Shown: positions 1 to 8,781 of the stretch, one piece after another | How positions within the stretch are numbered: position 1 is the stretch's first letter | Layout of the letters: each line of letters opens with the position of its first letter | Assembly: GCA_002839575.1 (NCBI GenBank) | Contig: PGYH01000007.1 | Coordinates: 1 to 35,213 of the forward strand | Direction of reading: 5' to 3' | DNA length: 35,213 bases | From: Methanomicrobiales archaeon HGW-Methanomicrobiales-6 | GTDB taxonomy: Archaea > Halobacteriota > Methanomicrobia > Methanomicrobiales > Methanoculleaceae | Made by a program: the position numbers and the translations under genes | The notes under the pieces: generated by a model | Databases searched by the model: none | Seen by the model: only the letters and a program-made list of their open reading frames with translations | What the model was told of the DNA's origin: nothing

Positions 1-393
1 GCAATCTCTTGCTCCCGTATCCGTGAACGTATGGCAATCCCGTATGAAGTCCGTAAGGATCTTCACTCCCTGCTCGTTCCTATTCAACGTCTCGGTCAGG
101 TTCAGGATCCTGTCGGAGAATGAGATGACAAATATCAGGAAACCCAGAAACGCAATCACGTTTCTCGTGTCCTGCTGAGCGTGAAAGGGAAGCGACAATG
201 ATTGCAGGATTGTGGGATCCGCAATACTCAAAAACGCAATCGATGCCGAGAAGAAGAGAATGGAGAGCGATAGGCCGCTGGAGATCCATTTGTATTTCCT
301 GCACTGGTATGAGCAGATCTCCCTGATCAGCCCGGCCTTGTCCGCTAACCTGTTAATCTCGTAAACACAGTCCTCTACTGTTTTTCCACCCAT
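1..393 (-). CDS. SLATT-like two-helix membrane protein, partial (3' end outside window)
   Basis: The frame is open from an ATG at 393 to the left edge without a stop, so about 131 residues are visible and the C-terminus is missing. GAGG lies about 6-10 bases upstream of the ATG and an in-frame TGA lies just before it, fixing the start. The protein has a charged N-terminal helix with Cys residues (about 1-35), a hydrophobic segment around residues 38-58, a short loop, a second segment around 75-92, then a charged helix (begins SDRILNLTETLNR). Helix, two adjacent membrane segments and cytosolic helix is the layout of the SLATT superfamily, whose members are proposed membrane effectors in nucleotide-signal or SLOG-linked immunity. 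No partner (CD-NTase, SLOG) is visible because the window ends here. The assignment is by architecture only and could be another 2TM family. Confidence 0.6.
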   Translation of the reverse strand, partial: MGGKTVEDCVYEINRLADKAGLIREICSYQCRKYKWISSGLSLSILFFSASIAFLSIADPTILQSLSLPFHAQQDTRNVIAFLGFLIFVISFSDRILNLTETLNRNEQGVKILTDFIRDCHTFTDTGARDC

Positions 394-742
394 TCGAGTC
401 CCTCACAAGTAACAATTCACGAAATACGCTCCAATTCGTTTTTGAGTTCACTCTGTCCCGGATCGACGTAAAAGGGCGTAACGGAAAAGCCTGCCGACAA
501 AAAACGGTGCAAACAAGCGGCGGGATCAGTACCTCCGCCGGAGAGAAGCAAGCACCGTGTTGACATTGTTGAACCATCTAAAGAAATTAATTGATTGGAT
601 ATATTCGTTTCGAAACTTCTTTTGTCCTGAATCGTTCTGGGAGCGGTTATCTGGCGTATCCGGTTCGGCAGGGCTCAACCTCAAACCGGCAAGCAGCCAA
701 AAAACAGATGACAGATCCTCACCCACGTCTCTTCCAAGAACC
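394..742. other. 349-base intergenic region, no convincing gene
   Basis: This stretch separates the leftward SLATT-like gene from the rightward small membrane protein gene. It is less GC-rich than the genes around it, mainly at 540-620. A TATA-like GATATATTCG lies at 597-606 on the + strand and could drive the gene at 743 with a leader of about 115 bases. Reading frames crossing it have unusual start codons and no protein-like composition, so none is called. Confidence 0.5.
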
Positions 743-934
743 ATGGCAAACGACACCGGCACCCTGGCAATCACCATCTCCCTCCTCGGCATCGCGTTCG
801 TGCTACACTTCTCGGCAGCACCCTGCTACTTCATCGGATCGGCGCCGACGGGGTTCGGCACCGGGACGCTCGGCCTGCTCATCTGCGTCCTCGGGGTAAT
901 CCTCGCCGGTCTTGCCGCTGCGAGAGGGGAGTGA
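743..934 (+). CDS. small hydrophobic membrane protein, 63 residues
   Basis: The frame starts with ATG (MANDTGTLAI) and encodes two hydrophobic segments, residues about 7-32 and 41-60, separated by a Gly-rich turn (GSAPTGFGTGTLG), ending RGE. The frame stays open upstream to a TTG at 557, but that extension is hydrophilic and low-complexity, so the internal ATG is preferred. A possible CAAGAA lies upstream and no strong ribosome site is seen. The gene converges on the pyrimidine reductase gene, which ends 10 bases downstream on the other strand. No family was recognised. The two-helix hairpin suggests a membrane-embedded small protein of unknown role. Confidence 0.5.
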   Translation: MANDTGTLAITISLLGIAFVLHFSAAPCYFIGSAPTGFGTGTLGLLICVLGVILAGLAAARGE

Positions 935-944
935 AGGCCGCCCC

Positions 945-1610
945 TCACTTCTTCACTGCGTAGACGAGGTGCACCGTGCCCTGCTCCATCGTCACGGCTT
1001 TCCGGAGTTCGAGCGCCGTCCGCCCCCCGGCCTTATTGAAGAGCTTCTTCTCCCCCTCGCCGACGACGACCGGATGGACGATCAGGCTGATCGTATCCGC
1101 GATCCTCTCGCGGATCAGGACGTCGTTTAAGTCGGGGCCGGAATCGGAGACCACCCGCGTGATGCCGAACCGGTCCCCGAGCTCCCGGAGAGCCGCCCCA
1201 AGATCCACCCGGCTCCTGCCGCACCGGATGAACGGGTACTTCCGCTCGCAGAGATAGTCGAGGTAATCCTCCGGCGTCGTCTCCGAGACGAGGATGACGA
1301 CGTCTTTAGTGTGCTCCATGTTCCGGTAGAAGTGGAGCAGGTTTTTGAGCACGCCCCTGCTGTCGACGATGACGCAGAGGGGGCGGCGGTCGTCCGGCCG
1401 CATTTCGGGCCGGTGCCGGTCCGCCTCTGCCTCCGGCAGGGTGATGTCCATGAAGAGCTCGATCCCGGACTTTGCCGTGGCCGAACCCGCGAGGACCGCT
1501 CCCGGCTCGAAGGCCAGGAGCGCGCCGTAGTGCAGCCCGAGATCGACCTCGAAGCCCCTTACCGCGTGATCGAGGCTCACGCTGTTGTGAATGATGACTT
1601 CCGGGTACAT
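945..1610 (-). CDS. RibD C-terminal-type pyrimidine reductase (riboflavin/F420 precursor pathway)
   Basis: The 221-residue product matches in length and pattern the archaeal 2,5-diamino-6-ribosylamino-4(3H)-pyrimidinone 5'-phosphate reductase, a dihydrofolate-reductase-like enzyme with the RibD C-terminal fold. It uses NAD(P)H to reduce the ribose side chain early in riboflavin and coenzyme F420 synthesis. Visible marks are the N-terminal IIHNSVSLDHAVRGF strand-helix, RPLCVIVDSRG near 77-86, and the late SDSGPDLNDVLI and ISLIVHPVVVGEG segments, corresponding to the usual glycine-rich cofactor loop and final strands. SDSGP in place of the common EGG is a divergence from many homologues. The start is the ATG at 1610; no clear ribosome site precedes it, so a leaderless transcript is plausible. 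The frame continues upstream without family resemblance. It is divergent from the dNTP triphosphohydrolase gene. Confidence 0.82.
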   Translation of the reverse strand: MYPEVIIHNSVSLDHAVRGFEVDLGLHYGALLAFEPGAVLAGSATAKSGIELFMDITLPEAEADRHRPEMRPDDRRPLCVIVDSRGVLKNLLHFYRNMEHTKDVVILVSETTPEDYLDYLCERKYPFIRCGRSRVDLGAALRELGDRFGITRVVSDSGPDLNDVLIRERIADTISLIVHPVVVGEGEKKLFNKAGGRTALELRKAVTMEQGTVHLVYAVKK

Positions 1611-1751
1611 GCGGGAAGGGTACGTGCATCGGGGATATAGCCTGCGCGGATCTCTACCCGATACAGAAAGCCCTATCCCCTTTCCCGGCCGAGGACTCTC
1701 TACCGGAGGGTGGCCCGACCGAACCCGGCCTGCCTTCCCGGAGGATACCCG

Positions 1752-2957
1752 ATGGAGATCCCGCAGAGTATCTTTGACCGTATGGAACGGAGCATGGCCG
1801 ACCGTGAATCCCTCCTCTCGCCCCGGGCGACCCGGAACGCCGATTACCTCAGGCGGTCCGGCTGCAAACCCGAGGACCCGGTCATCCGGCCGCCGTTCTT
1901 CCGGGACGCCGACCGGATTGTCCACTCGAAGGCCTACTCGCGCTACATCGACAAGACACAGGTATTCTACCTCGTCGAGAACGACCACATCACCCACCGC
2001 GTCCTCCACGTCCAGCTCGTCTCGAAGATCGGGAGGACGATCGGAAGAGCTCTTTGCCTGAATGAGGACCTGATCGAGGCGATCGCCCTCGGCCACGACA
2101 TCGGCCACGTGCCCTATGGCCACCTCGGCGAGAAGTTCCTCGACGAGCTCTGCGCCGAACACAGGCTCGGGGGGTTTAAGCACAACGTCCAGAGCGTCCG
2201 GTTCCTCGACGTCGTCGAGGACTGCGACCTCACGCTGCAGGTGCTGGACGGGATCCTCTGCCACAACGGCGAAACCAACGACCGTATCCTCACGGTCGAG
2301 GGCCAGGCCGACTGGGACTCGTTTGCGGAGAAACTGGCGCGGATCGAGGCCGGGGGCGATGCGCTCCCTCTCACCGCCGAGGGGTGCGTCGTCCGGTGCG
2401 CCGACAGCATCTCCTATCTCGGCCGTGATCTTGCGGACGCCCTCGAGGTCGAGGTCATCGATGAACGGGATCTCGAGGACTTCCCGGAGAACTGCATGCG
2501 CCTCTTCGGTATCGCCGGGCGAAAGAAGGAAGATTTCTCAGAAGTTAACCAAAGAGTGCTCGACGTCCTGATCCGCGACATCATCGCCGTGAGTTACGAT
2601 GCCGACTGCATCGCCTTCTCGGAGGAGGCGTCGGCGTGCGTCGCGGCCTTCAAAGAGTTCAATATGCAGCACATCTACGAAAACCCAAGGCTCCTCGCGA
2701 ACCAGAAGAAGATCCGGTTCATGTTCCGGTACCTCTTCGACCGAATCCTTGAGGATATCGCAGAAGAGCGCGAGGCTTCACCGGTCTATGAGGATCTCAT
2801 CAACGCACCGTGGGCGTCCCCGCGGTACATCGCCACCGCCGCGCCGGAAGAACTCGCGCGGGATTTCATCGCCGGGATGACCGATCGCTACTTCGAGTGG
2901 GTCTTCCAACAGAGCATCTTCCCGGAGAGAGTCCGGTCGAGATACCGGGGGTGGTGA
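1752..2957 (+). CDS. HD-domain deoxynucleoside triphosphohydrolase-like protein
   Basis: This 401-residue protein belongs to the dGTPase-type HD hydrolases, which cleave dNTPs to deoxynucleosides and triphosphate. The N-terminal RDADRIVHSKAYSRYIDKTQ (about 51-70) is the family's Arg/His/Lys nucleotide-binding segment. The metal-binding residues follow: His82 (THRVLH), the HD pair at 115-116 in GHDIGHVPYGHLGE, His144 (FKHN) and a downstream Asp in CVVRCADSISYLGRD. The C-terminal half is helical and less conserved. GGAGG at 1740-1744 sits 7 bases before the ATG, so this start is chosen over an in-frame ATG at 1710. The true substrate could be any dNTP; related proteins act in nucleotide-pool control and, in some bacteria, phage restriction. 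The downstream gene has its own promoter. Confidence 0.87.
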   Translation: MEIPQSIFDRMERSMADRESLLSPRATRNADYLRRSGCKPEDPVIRPPFFRDADRIVHSKAYSRYIDKTQVFYLVENDHITHRVLHVQLVSKIGRTIGRALCLNEDLIEAIALGHDIGHVPYGHLGEKFLDELCAEHRLGGFKHNVQSVRFLDVVEDCDLTLQVLDGILCHNGETNDRILTVEGQADWDSFAEKLARIEAGGDALPLTAEGCVVRCADSISYLGRDLADALEVEVIDERDLEDFPENCMRLFGIAGRKKEDFSEVNQRVLDVLIRDIIAVSYDADCIAFSEEASACVAAFKEFNMQHIYENPRLLANQKKIRFMFRYLFDRILEDIAEEREASPVYEDLINAPWASPRYIATAAPEELARDFIAGMTDRYFEWVFQQSIFPERVRSRYRGW

Positions 2958-3064
2958 ACCCCCGTGGCCGGTGGTTGAAGTGGGGTTTCATCTGCCCATT
3001 ATCGCTTTATTTGCCCGAAAATTCTGTTTAAAACCCGTGGATGTAACCCGATGGTTCCTACGTA

Positions 3065-3073
3065 TTTTTATAT
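3065..3073 (+). promoter_or_regulatory. TATA box of the small lipoprotein gene
   Basis: TTTTTATAT is centred about 25 bases before the ATG at 3094. That is the distance expected for archaeal transcription starting at or next to the start codon, so the transcript is probably leaderless. Confidence 0.65.
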
Positions 3074-3093
3074 CGCGCTGAGCAACGCATACC

Positions 3094-3435
3094 ATGAATA
3101 AGCGAATCCTTATTCTCGGTCTGGCTGCGGCGCTCGTCCTGACGGCCGGTTGTATGGGACTTGGCGGCCCCAGCCCAAAGGTCGTGGAGGACTCCATGGT
3201 CACAGATATCAGCCTATCCAAAGGGCTCGGATATAACGTGAACGCGGTAATCCAGAATGACGGGGGCGACGGCGACGTCACCGTGACGATGAAACTGATC
3301 GATGAGGAGAAGGGTTTCGTCCGGGACGAGGTCTCGACGGTGGTCTCCATCCCTTCAGGGGAGACAAAGAAGGTCAGCCTCACGCTGGACGGGGACATCG
3401 GCCGGGATTACGGGTACAGGATTGAGGTGAGTTAG
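3094..3435 (+). CDS. small secreted lipoprotein, 113 residues
   Basis: The N-terminus has a positively charged MNKR, a hydrophobic core and a lipobox LTAGC ending at Cys20, so the protein is probably lipid-anchored on the outer face of the membrane. The mature part (about 93 residues) contains alternating strands such as GYNVNAVIQNDGGDGDVTVTMKL and a Ser-Gly-Glu-Thr turn (IPSGETKKVSLTL). This looks like a single immunoglobulin-like beta-sandwich of the FxLYD/CARDB sort, where NVNAVIQNDG matches the usual 'extension of a neutral N-G' strand. A TATA box lies 25 bases upstream. No enzymatic motif is present. Function is unknown; similar small lipoproteins are common in methanogens. Confidence 0.75.
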   Translation: MNKRILILGLAAALVLTAGCMGLGGPSPKVVEDSMVTDISLSKGLGYNVNAVIQNDGGDGDVTVTMKLIDEEKGFVRDEVSTVVSIPSGETKKVSLTLDGDIGRDYGYRIEVS

Positions 3436-3564
3436 GCGGAGGGCGTTTCTTCTGGACCGGACTTCCGGCCCTGATTACGGGGGTTCAGGCCCCCTCCCCG
3501 ACCCGATACGATGAGGCTGAAGCATACCAGAGCCATTTTTTTACCCCTCCCCCTAATGGGAAGT

Positions 3565-6500
3565 ATGGAACTGTTCCCGGGGATCTACGAGCAGGTCATC
3601 AGCGAATATCTCGCATCGAAGCTCTCCGGTCCGGAAAAGGAAGGAAGAGTTTTTAAAGATCCTCTTGCACGCTTCGATCCCCAGACCGTCCTCTCGCGAT
3701 ATCTCGCGAAGATCCTCAGAACGGCTCTCCAGTCTGCCGATGAGGCAGGAGCATCGCTTGAAGAGCAGGTCCTGATCTGCAACCGCCTCATCGAACACCT
3801 CGGTACCGAACTACGGGATAAGACTCTTGAACAGTGTAAGATCACGCCCGAAGCAAAGGTCTTGCTCGCCCTTGTGGAGCGCAATCGCCTCTCTGCGCTT
3901 AATATTACTGCACCCACCCGCCCCGAGACGTCCATCGCGCAGAGCAGCCTCTTCACCGGGTCTCCCGGAGAGCCCGGGCTCGTGGATGAACTCAGGAAGG
4001 AGATCCGGACCGCCGATCGTGTTGACCTCCTCATTTCGTTCATCAAGTGGAGCGGGCTCCGGCTGATTCTCGACGATTTAAAAGAATTTGTCAGGCATGG
4101 CCAGCTTCGGGTGATCACGACCTCGTACACCGGGGCAACCGATATCAAGGCGGTGGAGGCCCTTGCAGCCCTTCGGAACACCGCCGTCCGGATATCCTAC
4201 GATACCGACAGAACCCGGCTGCACGCGAAGACCTACACATTCCACAGGAACAACGGCTTCTCCACATCCTATATCGGGTCGTCCAACCTCTCGAACCCTG
4301 CGATAACGAGCGGTCTCGAGTGGAACGTCAAGGTCACCGAGCAGGACTCATATGATATCATCCAGAGGATCGAGAAGACGTTTGAGACCTACTGGAAAGA
4401 CCCGGAGTTCATCGAATACACGCCGGAGAGCCGGGAGCGGTTGCAGCGTGCCCTCTCAAAGGAGAGGCGGAGCGAGATTGATCTCCGCCCGGTCTTCGAT
4501 ATCAGGCCCTACTATTACCAGAAAGAGATCCTCGAGCGGCTGAAGGCGGAGCGGGAACTGCACAACAACTACAAAAATCTCATAGTCGCCGCCACCGGGA
4601 CGGGGAAGACGGTCATATCGGCGTTTGACTACAAAGGCCTCGTCCAGAGGCCGGGAGAATATCCCCGTCTGCTCTTCGTTGCTCACCGTGAGGAGATCCT
4701 GAAACAGAGCCTCCAGGTCTTCCGGGGGGTTCTCAAAGACCCGAACTTCGGGGATCTCCTCGTCGGAGGGAGCGAACCTGCGCAGATCGAGCATCTCTTC
4801 ACCTCAATCCAGAGCCTGAACAGCAGAAACCTCCCGAAAATCACGCCCCCGGGCTATTACGACATGATCATCGTCGACGAGTTCCATCATGCCGCTGCGC
4901 CCTCATACCAGAGGCTGCTCACTCACTACACCCCGGGAGTCCTCCTCGGACTCACCGCAACACCGGAACGCATGGACAATCTTGACATTCTCCAGTATTT
5001 CAACGAAAAGATCTCTGCTGAGATCCGGCTTCCTGAGGCAATCAACCGGAAACTGCTCGCCCCATTCCATTACTTCGGTGTCACCGATGTTGTCGACCTC
5101 GATACCGTGCCTTGGAAGCGGGGAACCTATGATCCCGCCGAGCTCTCCAGGCTCTACACCGGGAACCAGCAGCGGGCAGACCTGATCATCAGGGCTGTGC
5201 AGGACTACACGACCGATCTCCACGAGATCATCGGGCTCGGGTTCTGCGTCTCCGTTGAGCACGCTGAATACATGGCTGCAGCGTTCCGGGAGGCGGGTAT
5301 CCCTGCGGCCTGCCTTCACGCCGGAAGTTCACGGGAAGAACGTTCCACCATCCAGAAGCGGCTGGTCACCCGGGAGATCCACTTCATCTTCGTCGTCGAC
5401 CTCTACAACGAAGGCGTTGATATCCCCGAGGTGAACACCATCCTCTTCCTCCGTCCCACCGAGAGCCTCACGGTCTTTATCCAGCAATTCGGGCGGGGGC
5501 TCCGTCTCTCGGACGGGAAAGAGTGCCTGACGGTTCTCGACTTTGTTGGCAATCACAACAAAAACTTCCCGTTCGGTGAGAGGATTGCAGCGCTTCTCTC
5601 CCCTGGCGGGAAAACCCTGGTAGAACAGGTCTCTCGTGACTCCTACTCGCTTCCGAAGGGTTGTTATATCCACTTCGAGGAGAAGGCCCGGGAGAGGGTT
5701 CTTGCAAACATCAGGGCAAACATAACGAATCGGGCCACGCTCATCCGCAAGATCCGTTCGTTTGAAGATGAGACCGGCGAACCCCTCAGTTTCAAGAAAT
5801 TCCTCCAGCGTTACAGCCTGCAGCCTCTCGATGTTTACCGAAGGGGCACGTTCTGTTCGTTGGCTGCAGAGGCGAGCGTATACCCTGAAGTTTACGAGGA
5901 TGAACGCCTCTTTTCCAGGGCGGCTGCACTCAGGCTGGCGACGCTGAATTCCCCGGAAGCAATCCGCTTCATCAGGGCCGTGCTCTCCGACCCTCGCCAT
6001 TACTCCCCGGCGGCCCTCTCGGACCGCGAGAAGAACATGCTGGCACTCTTCTACTACTCGCTCAACGATGGATTTCTTCGTGACGAGAATATGGGTATTG
6101 AAGAGATCTTCTCCGATCTCTTTGCATACGATGAGATCCGGCGCGAGATCTGCGATCTCTTGGAGTATAACGGGGCACATATCGAGTTCCTTCCAAAACC
6201 CGTCGATCTCGGTTTCGAGAACGCCCTCGAACTCCACTCTACGTACACCCGGGCCCAGGCTTTTGCAGCACTCGGCCACTATACCCTGACCCGGAAACCG
6301 GCGGGGGGCAGCCGGGAGGGGGTTGTGTACCTGGAGGATAAGAAGGCCGACGTGTTCCTGGTCACCCTGAATAAGACCGAGGAGCACTACTCGCCCACAA
6401 CGATGTACAAGGACTACGCGGTCAACGAGAACCTCTTTCACTGGCAGTCCCAGAGCACCACTTCGGTGTCTTCGCCGACCGGCCGGCGCTATATCGAGCA

Positions 6501-6699
6501 TGAACGGTGGGGGAGCAAGGTCCTTCTCTTCGTCCGCGAGTACAATAAGGTCGGCGGCGTCACGCAACCGTATCTCTTCCTCGGCACCGCCCGGTACGTC
6601 TCCCACGAGGGGAGCCGGCCGATGAGCATTACCTGGGAACTCGATGACCCGATGCCGCCGGGCTTCTTCCTGAAAGCGAATAAGATGGTGGTTGGATAG
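3565..6699 (+). CDS. PLD-nuclease / SF2 helicase / DUF3427 protein
   Basis: A large protein of about 1044 residues with three parts. Residues about 135-290 form a phospholipase-D-type nuclease half-site with LHAKTYTF (HxK, near 220) and GSSNLSNP (near 238). Residues about 310-660 form a superfamily II helicase with Walker A ATGTGKTVIS (near 343), Walker B/DEAH-like IIVDEFHH, motif III LGLTATPERMD, and motif VI QQFGRGLRL. The rest matches the DUF3427 C-terminal region. The ATG at 3565 (MELFPGIYEQ) is chosen because family members begin with a similar PGxYE segment; ATGs at 3511 and 3556 are in-frame alternatives. Such proteins are DNA-dependent ATPases with a nuclease module, often found in defence islands. 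Here it stands alone, flanked by unrelated genes. The DNA processed is unknown. Confidence 0.88.
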   Translation: MELFPGIYEQVISEYLASKLSGPEKEGRVFKDPLARFDPQTVLSRYLAKILRTALQSADEAGASLEEQVLICNRLIEHLGTELRDKTLEQCKITPEAKVLLALVERNRLSALNITAPTRPETSIAQSSLFTGSPGEPGLVDELRKEIRTADRVDLLISFIKWSGLRLILDDLKEFVRHGQLRVITTSYTGATDIKAVEALAALRNTAVRISYDTDRTRLHAKTYTFHRNNGFSTSYIGSSNLSNPAITSGLEWNVKVTEQDSYDIIQRIEKTFETYWKDPEFIEYTPESRERLQRALSKERRSEIDLRPVFDIRPYYYQKEILERLKAERELHNNYKNLIVAATGTGKTVISAFDYKGLVQRPGEYPRLLFVAHREEILKQSLQVFRGVLKDPNFGDLLVGGSEPAQIEHLFTSIQSLNSRNLPKITPPGYYDMIIVDEFHHAAAPSYQRLLTHYTPGVLLGLTATPERMDNLDILQYFNEKISAEIRLPEAINRKLLAPFHYFGVTDVVDLDTVPWKRGTYDPAELSRLYTGNQQRADLIIRAVQDYTTDLHEIIGLGFCVSVEHAEYMAAAFREAGIPAACLHAGSSREERSTIQKRLVTREIHFIFVVDLYNEGVDIPEVNTILFLRPTESLTVFIQQFGRGLRLSDGKECLTVLDFVGNHNKNFPFGERIAALLSPGGKTLVEQVSRDSYSLPKGCYIHFEEKARERVLANIRANITNRATLIRKIRSFEDETGEPLSFKKFLQRYSLQPLDVYRRGTFCSLAAEASVYPEVYEDERLFSRAAALRLATLNSPEAIRFIRAVLSDPRHYSPAALSDREKNMLALFYYSLNDGFLRDENMGIEEIFSDLFAYDEIRREICDLLEYNGAHIEFLPKPVDLGFENALELHSTYTRAQAFAALGHYTLTRKPAGGSREGVVYLEDKKADVFLVTLNKTEEHYSPTTMYKDYAVNENLFHWQSQSTTSVSSPTGRRYIEHERWGSKVLLFVREYNKVGGVTQPYLFLGTARYVSHEGSRPMSITWELDDPMPPGFFLKANKMVVG

Positions 6700-6786
6700 C
6701 GCCCTGCCGAAACATACATCGCGGCCGGCGTCGGATCATGAATGAATGAACCCCTGCTTGCCTGGAGGAGGCGTGGTACAATCCCG

Positions 6787-7593
6787 ATGAACCACCGGTG
6801 CCCGGTCGTCCTGGTCCACGGGTGGCGGAGCCATCCCGGCATCTGGAACCGCCTTGCCCCCGCGCTCTCGGAGGCCGGTGTGCCCTTCTGGAGGTTCGAC
6901 CACACCGCGATGCAGGGTGCCGGAACGGAGACGATCGCTCTTGCCCTCCAGGACTACATCCGCGCAAAAAGGGAGGAGACCGGATACGGCGGCCCGGTCG
7001 ACATCGTCTGCCACTCGATGGGGACGTGCATCGCCCGGTACCTCCTCGAAGTCCTCGACTGCGATAAACGGGAGGAAGATGTCCGGCAGCTCGTCGGGAT
7101 CGGCCCCCCGAACAACGGCTCGGCCATGGCCGAACTCTTCAACGACCCCGAACGGGGTCCGGAGGTGATCCGGCGGCTTAGCGGGGTGTTCGTGCCGCAG
7201 GACTACGACCCCCGGGAGGACACCATCGTCCAGGAGTTCCGGCCCGGGAGCCGGATCGTTGCGGCGCTCCGGGCCGCCGGGACCCGCGACGACATCGACT
7301 ACCGGATCGTCCTCGGCGCGAACCTCACCGCGACCCCGGCGTTCTTCCCGGTCTTCGACGGCCGGACCTGGGCGATCGACCCGGACGGCGGTTGGCGGAC
7401 GACGTATGCCGGCGACGGCATCGTTCCCCACTCCGACTCGCACCTCCCGGGTGCACTGGTGGACGTCCTCCCTGGAGACCCGGCGAACCTCGCCCGAAAC
7501 CCGGAGTTCTACTGCCACACCATGCTGCCGAGAAACCCCGAGGTCGTCGCCCGCGTCACGGAGTACCTCTCGCCCTCCTCACCTTCGCTGTAA
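6787..7593 (+). CDS. alpha/beta-hydrolase (lipase/esterase-like)
   Basis: The 268-residue protein opens with the core strand PVVLVHGW (residues 6-13, oxyanion-hole HG) and carries the nucleophile elbow CHSMG with Ser77, where Cys replaces the usual first Gly. A candidate acid is Asp in GDGIVPHSDS and the candidate catalytic His is in YCHTMLPRN near the C-terminus. The layout resembles triacylglycerol lipase-like hydrolases with a short cap, and there is no signal peptide, so it is probably cytoplasmic. GGAGGAGG at 6764-6771 is 15 bases before this ATG, a little far; an in-frame ATG at 6742 would add 15 residues lacking family features. The last 15 bases overlap the 3' end of the convergent gene. 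The substrate cannot be read from sequence. Confidence 0.82.
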   Translation: MNHRCPVVLVHGWRSHPGIWNRLAPALSEAGVPFWRFDHTAMQGAGTETIALALQDYIRAKREETGYGGPVDIVCHSMGTCIARYLLEVLDCDKREEDVRQLVGIGPPNNGSAMAELFNDPERGPEVIRRLSGVFVPQDYDPREDTIVQEFRPGSRIVAALRAAGTRDDIDYRIVLGANLTATPAFFPVFDGRTWAIDPDGGWRTTYAGDGIVPHSDSHLPGALVDVLPGDPANLARNPEFYCHTMLPRNPEVVARVTEYLSPSSPSL

Positions 7594-7869
7594 GGCCTGC
7601 CGTGCGGCCTCCGCCCAGGTGTTGATCGCCCGCTCGAGATCCTCCCCGGCCTTGCGCGCCGCCTGCTCGATGCGTTCGTGCCCCTCGGGCGTCCCTAAGA
7701 GGTGGTGGCCCGCGTTCATTACATCGTTGACCGCTCTTCGGACCGACTCTGATGCCTCGTGCATACGGTCATCAACGGTAGGAGAGGCCGGTGCCGGCTC
7801 CTCCTCCGGTGCGGGGGCGGGGTCGACGACCCACCGCCCCTGTTCAAAGCGACCTTCAGTCTCGCTCAT
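7579..7869 (-). CDS. acidic helical protein, 96 residues, unknown function
   Basis: The product has a Pro/Ala/Glu-rich N-terminal linker (DPAPAPEEEPAPASP, about 17-30) followed by one long amphipathic helical region (about 33-94) rich in Ala, Glu and Arg, ending RQALQRR. No signal peptide or membrane segment is present. On the minus strand, GGTTTTTATCCC near 7888-7899 is a TATA-like box about 25 bases before the ATG at 7869, which supports this as a real, probably leaderless gene. It converges on and overlaps the hydrolase gene by 15 bases. No family was recognised; a coiled-coil structural or adaptor protein is a guess. Confidence 0.65.
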   Translation of the reverse strand: MSETEGRFEQGRWVVDPAPAPEEEPAPASPTVDDRMHEASESVRRAVNDVMNAGHHLLGTPEGHERIEQAARKAGEDLERAINTWAEAARQALQRR

Positions 7870-8154
7870 AAACGTGGGTGTAGGTCTGCCCGGGATAAAA
7901 ACCTGGCTCTTTCACATCGCCTCTCCCCTATCGGCCGGTCAACACCGGGTGGTACCGGCAGGCCCGGGGCGCGGTTCTTTCCGCACCCGGGATTGCCCGG
8001 TTCGGCGCCGTAAATGTCGGCTCCCGGCACGCATCGGAAGTGGAACGGCATGATCGCCAGACCCTGAACGTAAATACATCGGTTCATCATCCCCGGGGTC
8101 CGGGACGGTCCCGGTGCGCAGGTTCATCTACTTGCGAGGTCCAGGAGAAGGACA

Positions 8155-8724
8155 ATGGTCAGGGTTGCTGACCCCAAGACATGCGAGCGGGCTCTCTCCC
8201 CGGGCACCTGCTGGTTCCGGATCGTGCGAGCCACTGCGTTCGTGCTCATCTTTATCCTGGTGATTCCGCTCTTTCTCGGCCTCGCGTTCGGCGTGTCCCC
8301 TGCGGCGGTCTTCGCCCTCATCGGATCGACCCTCCTCCTCCAGGCGGCCGCGGCCGTCGTCGGCCTCTCGCTCGGGCTGCACCCGGCGGCCGTCCTCGTC
8401 TTCCTGCTATCGGTGGCCGCCGCCGTTCTGGTCGGCATCCTCGAGGTCTGCGACCTCTTTGCCGGGCGCTCCCGGATGATCCAGGGTTTTCTCTCGAAGA
8501 TCGATGCGAAGACCGGGAGTGTCGATTACCTGAAGCGCTACGGCGCCCTGATGCTGATCCCGGTCATCTGGATCCCCGGGATTGCCCTCTACGGAACCCC
8601 CGTCGTCGCGTGGGCCTTCCAGTACCCGCGGCGGGTCTCTCTCCTCTGCATGCTCGCCGGGTGGGCAATTGCGATCCTCGTGGTCATGGCGGCGACGATG
8701 GGGCTCGTTCGCCTGGCGTTCTGA
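8155..8724 (+). CDS. integral membrane protein, small multidrug export-like
   Basis: This 189-residue protein has about five hydrophobic segments: near 25-45, 48-68, 72-97, 128-152 and 160-187. A cytoplasmic loop (DLFAGRSRMIQGFLSKIDAK) precedes the motif LIPVIWIPGIALYGTP, which resembles the Pro/Gly-rich re-entrant helix of the small multi-drug export family and of distant DedA-like proteins. AGGAGAAGG at 8143-8151 sits a few bases before the ATG, so the start is well supported. A T-rich TTTTTT at 8750-8755 may end transcription. The family call is by pattern only and the substrate is unknown. Confidence 0.65.
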   Translation: MVRVADPKTCERALSPGTCWFRIVRATAFVLIFILVIPLFLGLAFGVSPAAVFALIGSTLLLQAAAAVVGLSLGLHPAAVLVFLLSVAAAVLVGILEVCDLFAGRSRMIQGFLSKIDAKTGSVDYLKRYGALMLIPVIWIPGIALYGTPVVAWAFQYPRRVSLLCMLAGWAIAILVVMAATMGLVRLAF

Positions 8725-8781
8725 TCCCCGGGCAGGCAGGCAGGAAGATTTTTTCCCGCCGGGCACAAGAGATCGATACCC

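Noticed and set aside
1611-2264. Upstream continuation of the minus-strand pyrimidine reductase frame.
   Set aside because: It runs antisense to the HD phosphohydrolase, and the reductase family begins at the ATG at 1610.
5329-6606. Long minus-strand frame (425 codons) across the helicase gene.
   Set aside because: Shadow of the helicase/DUF3427 coding sequence, with no recognisable domain.
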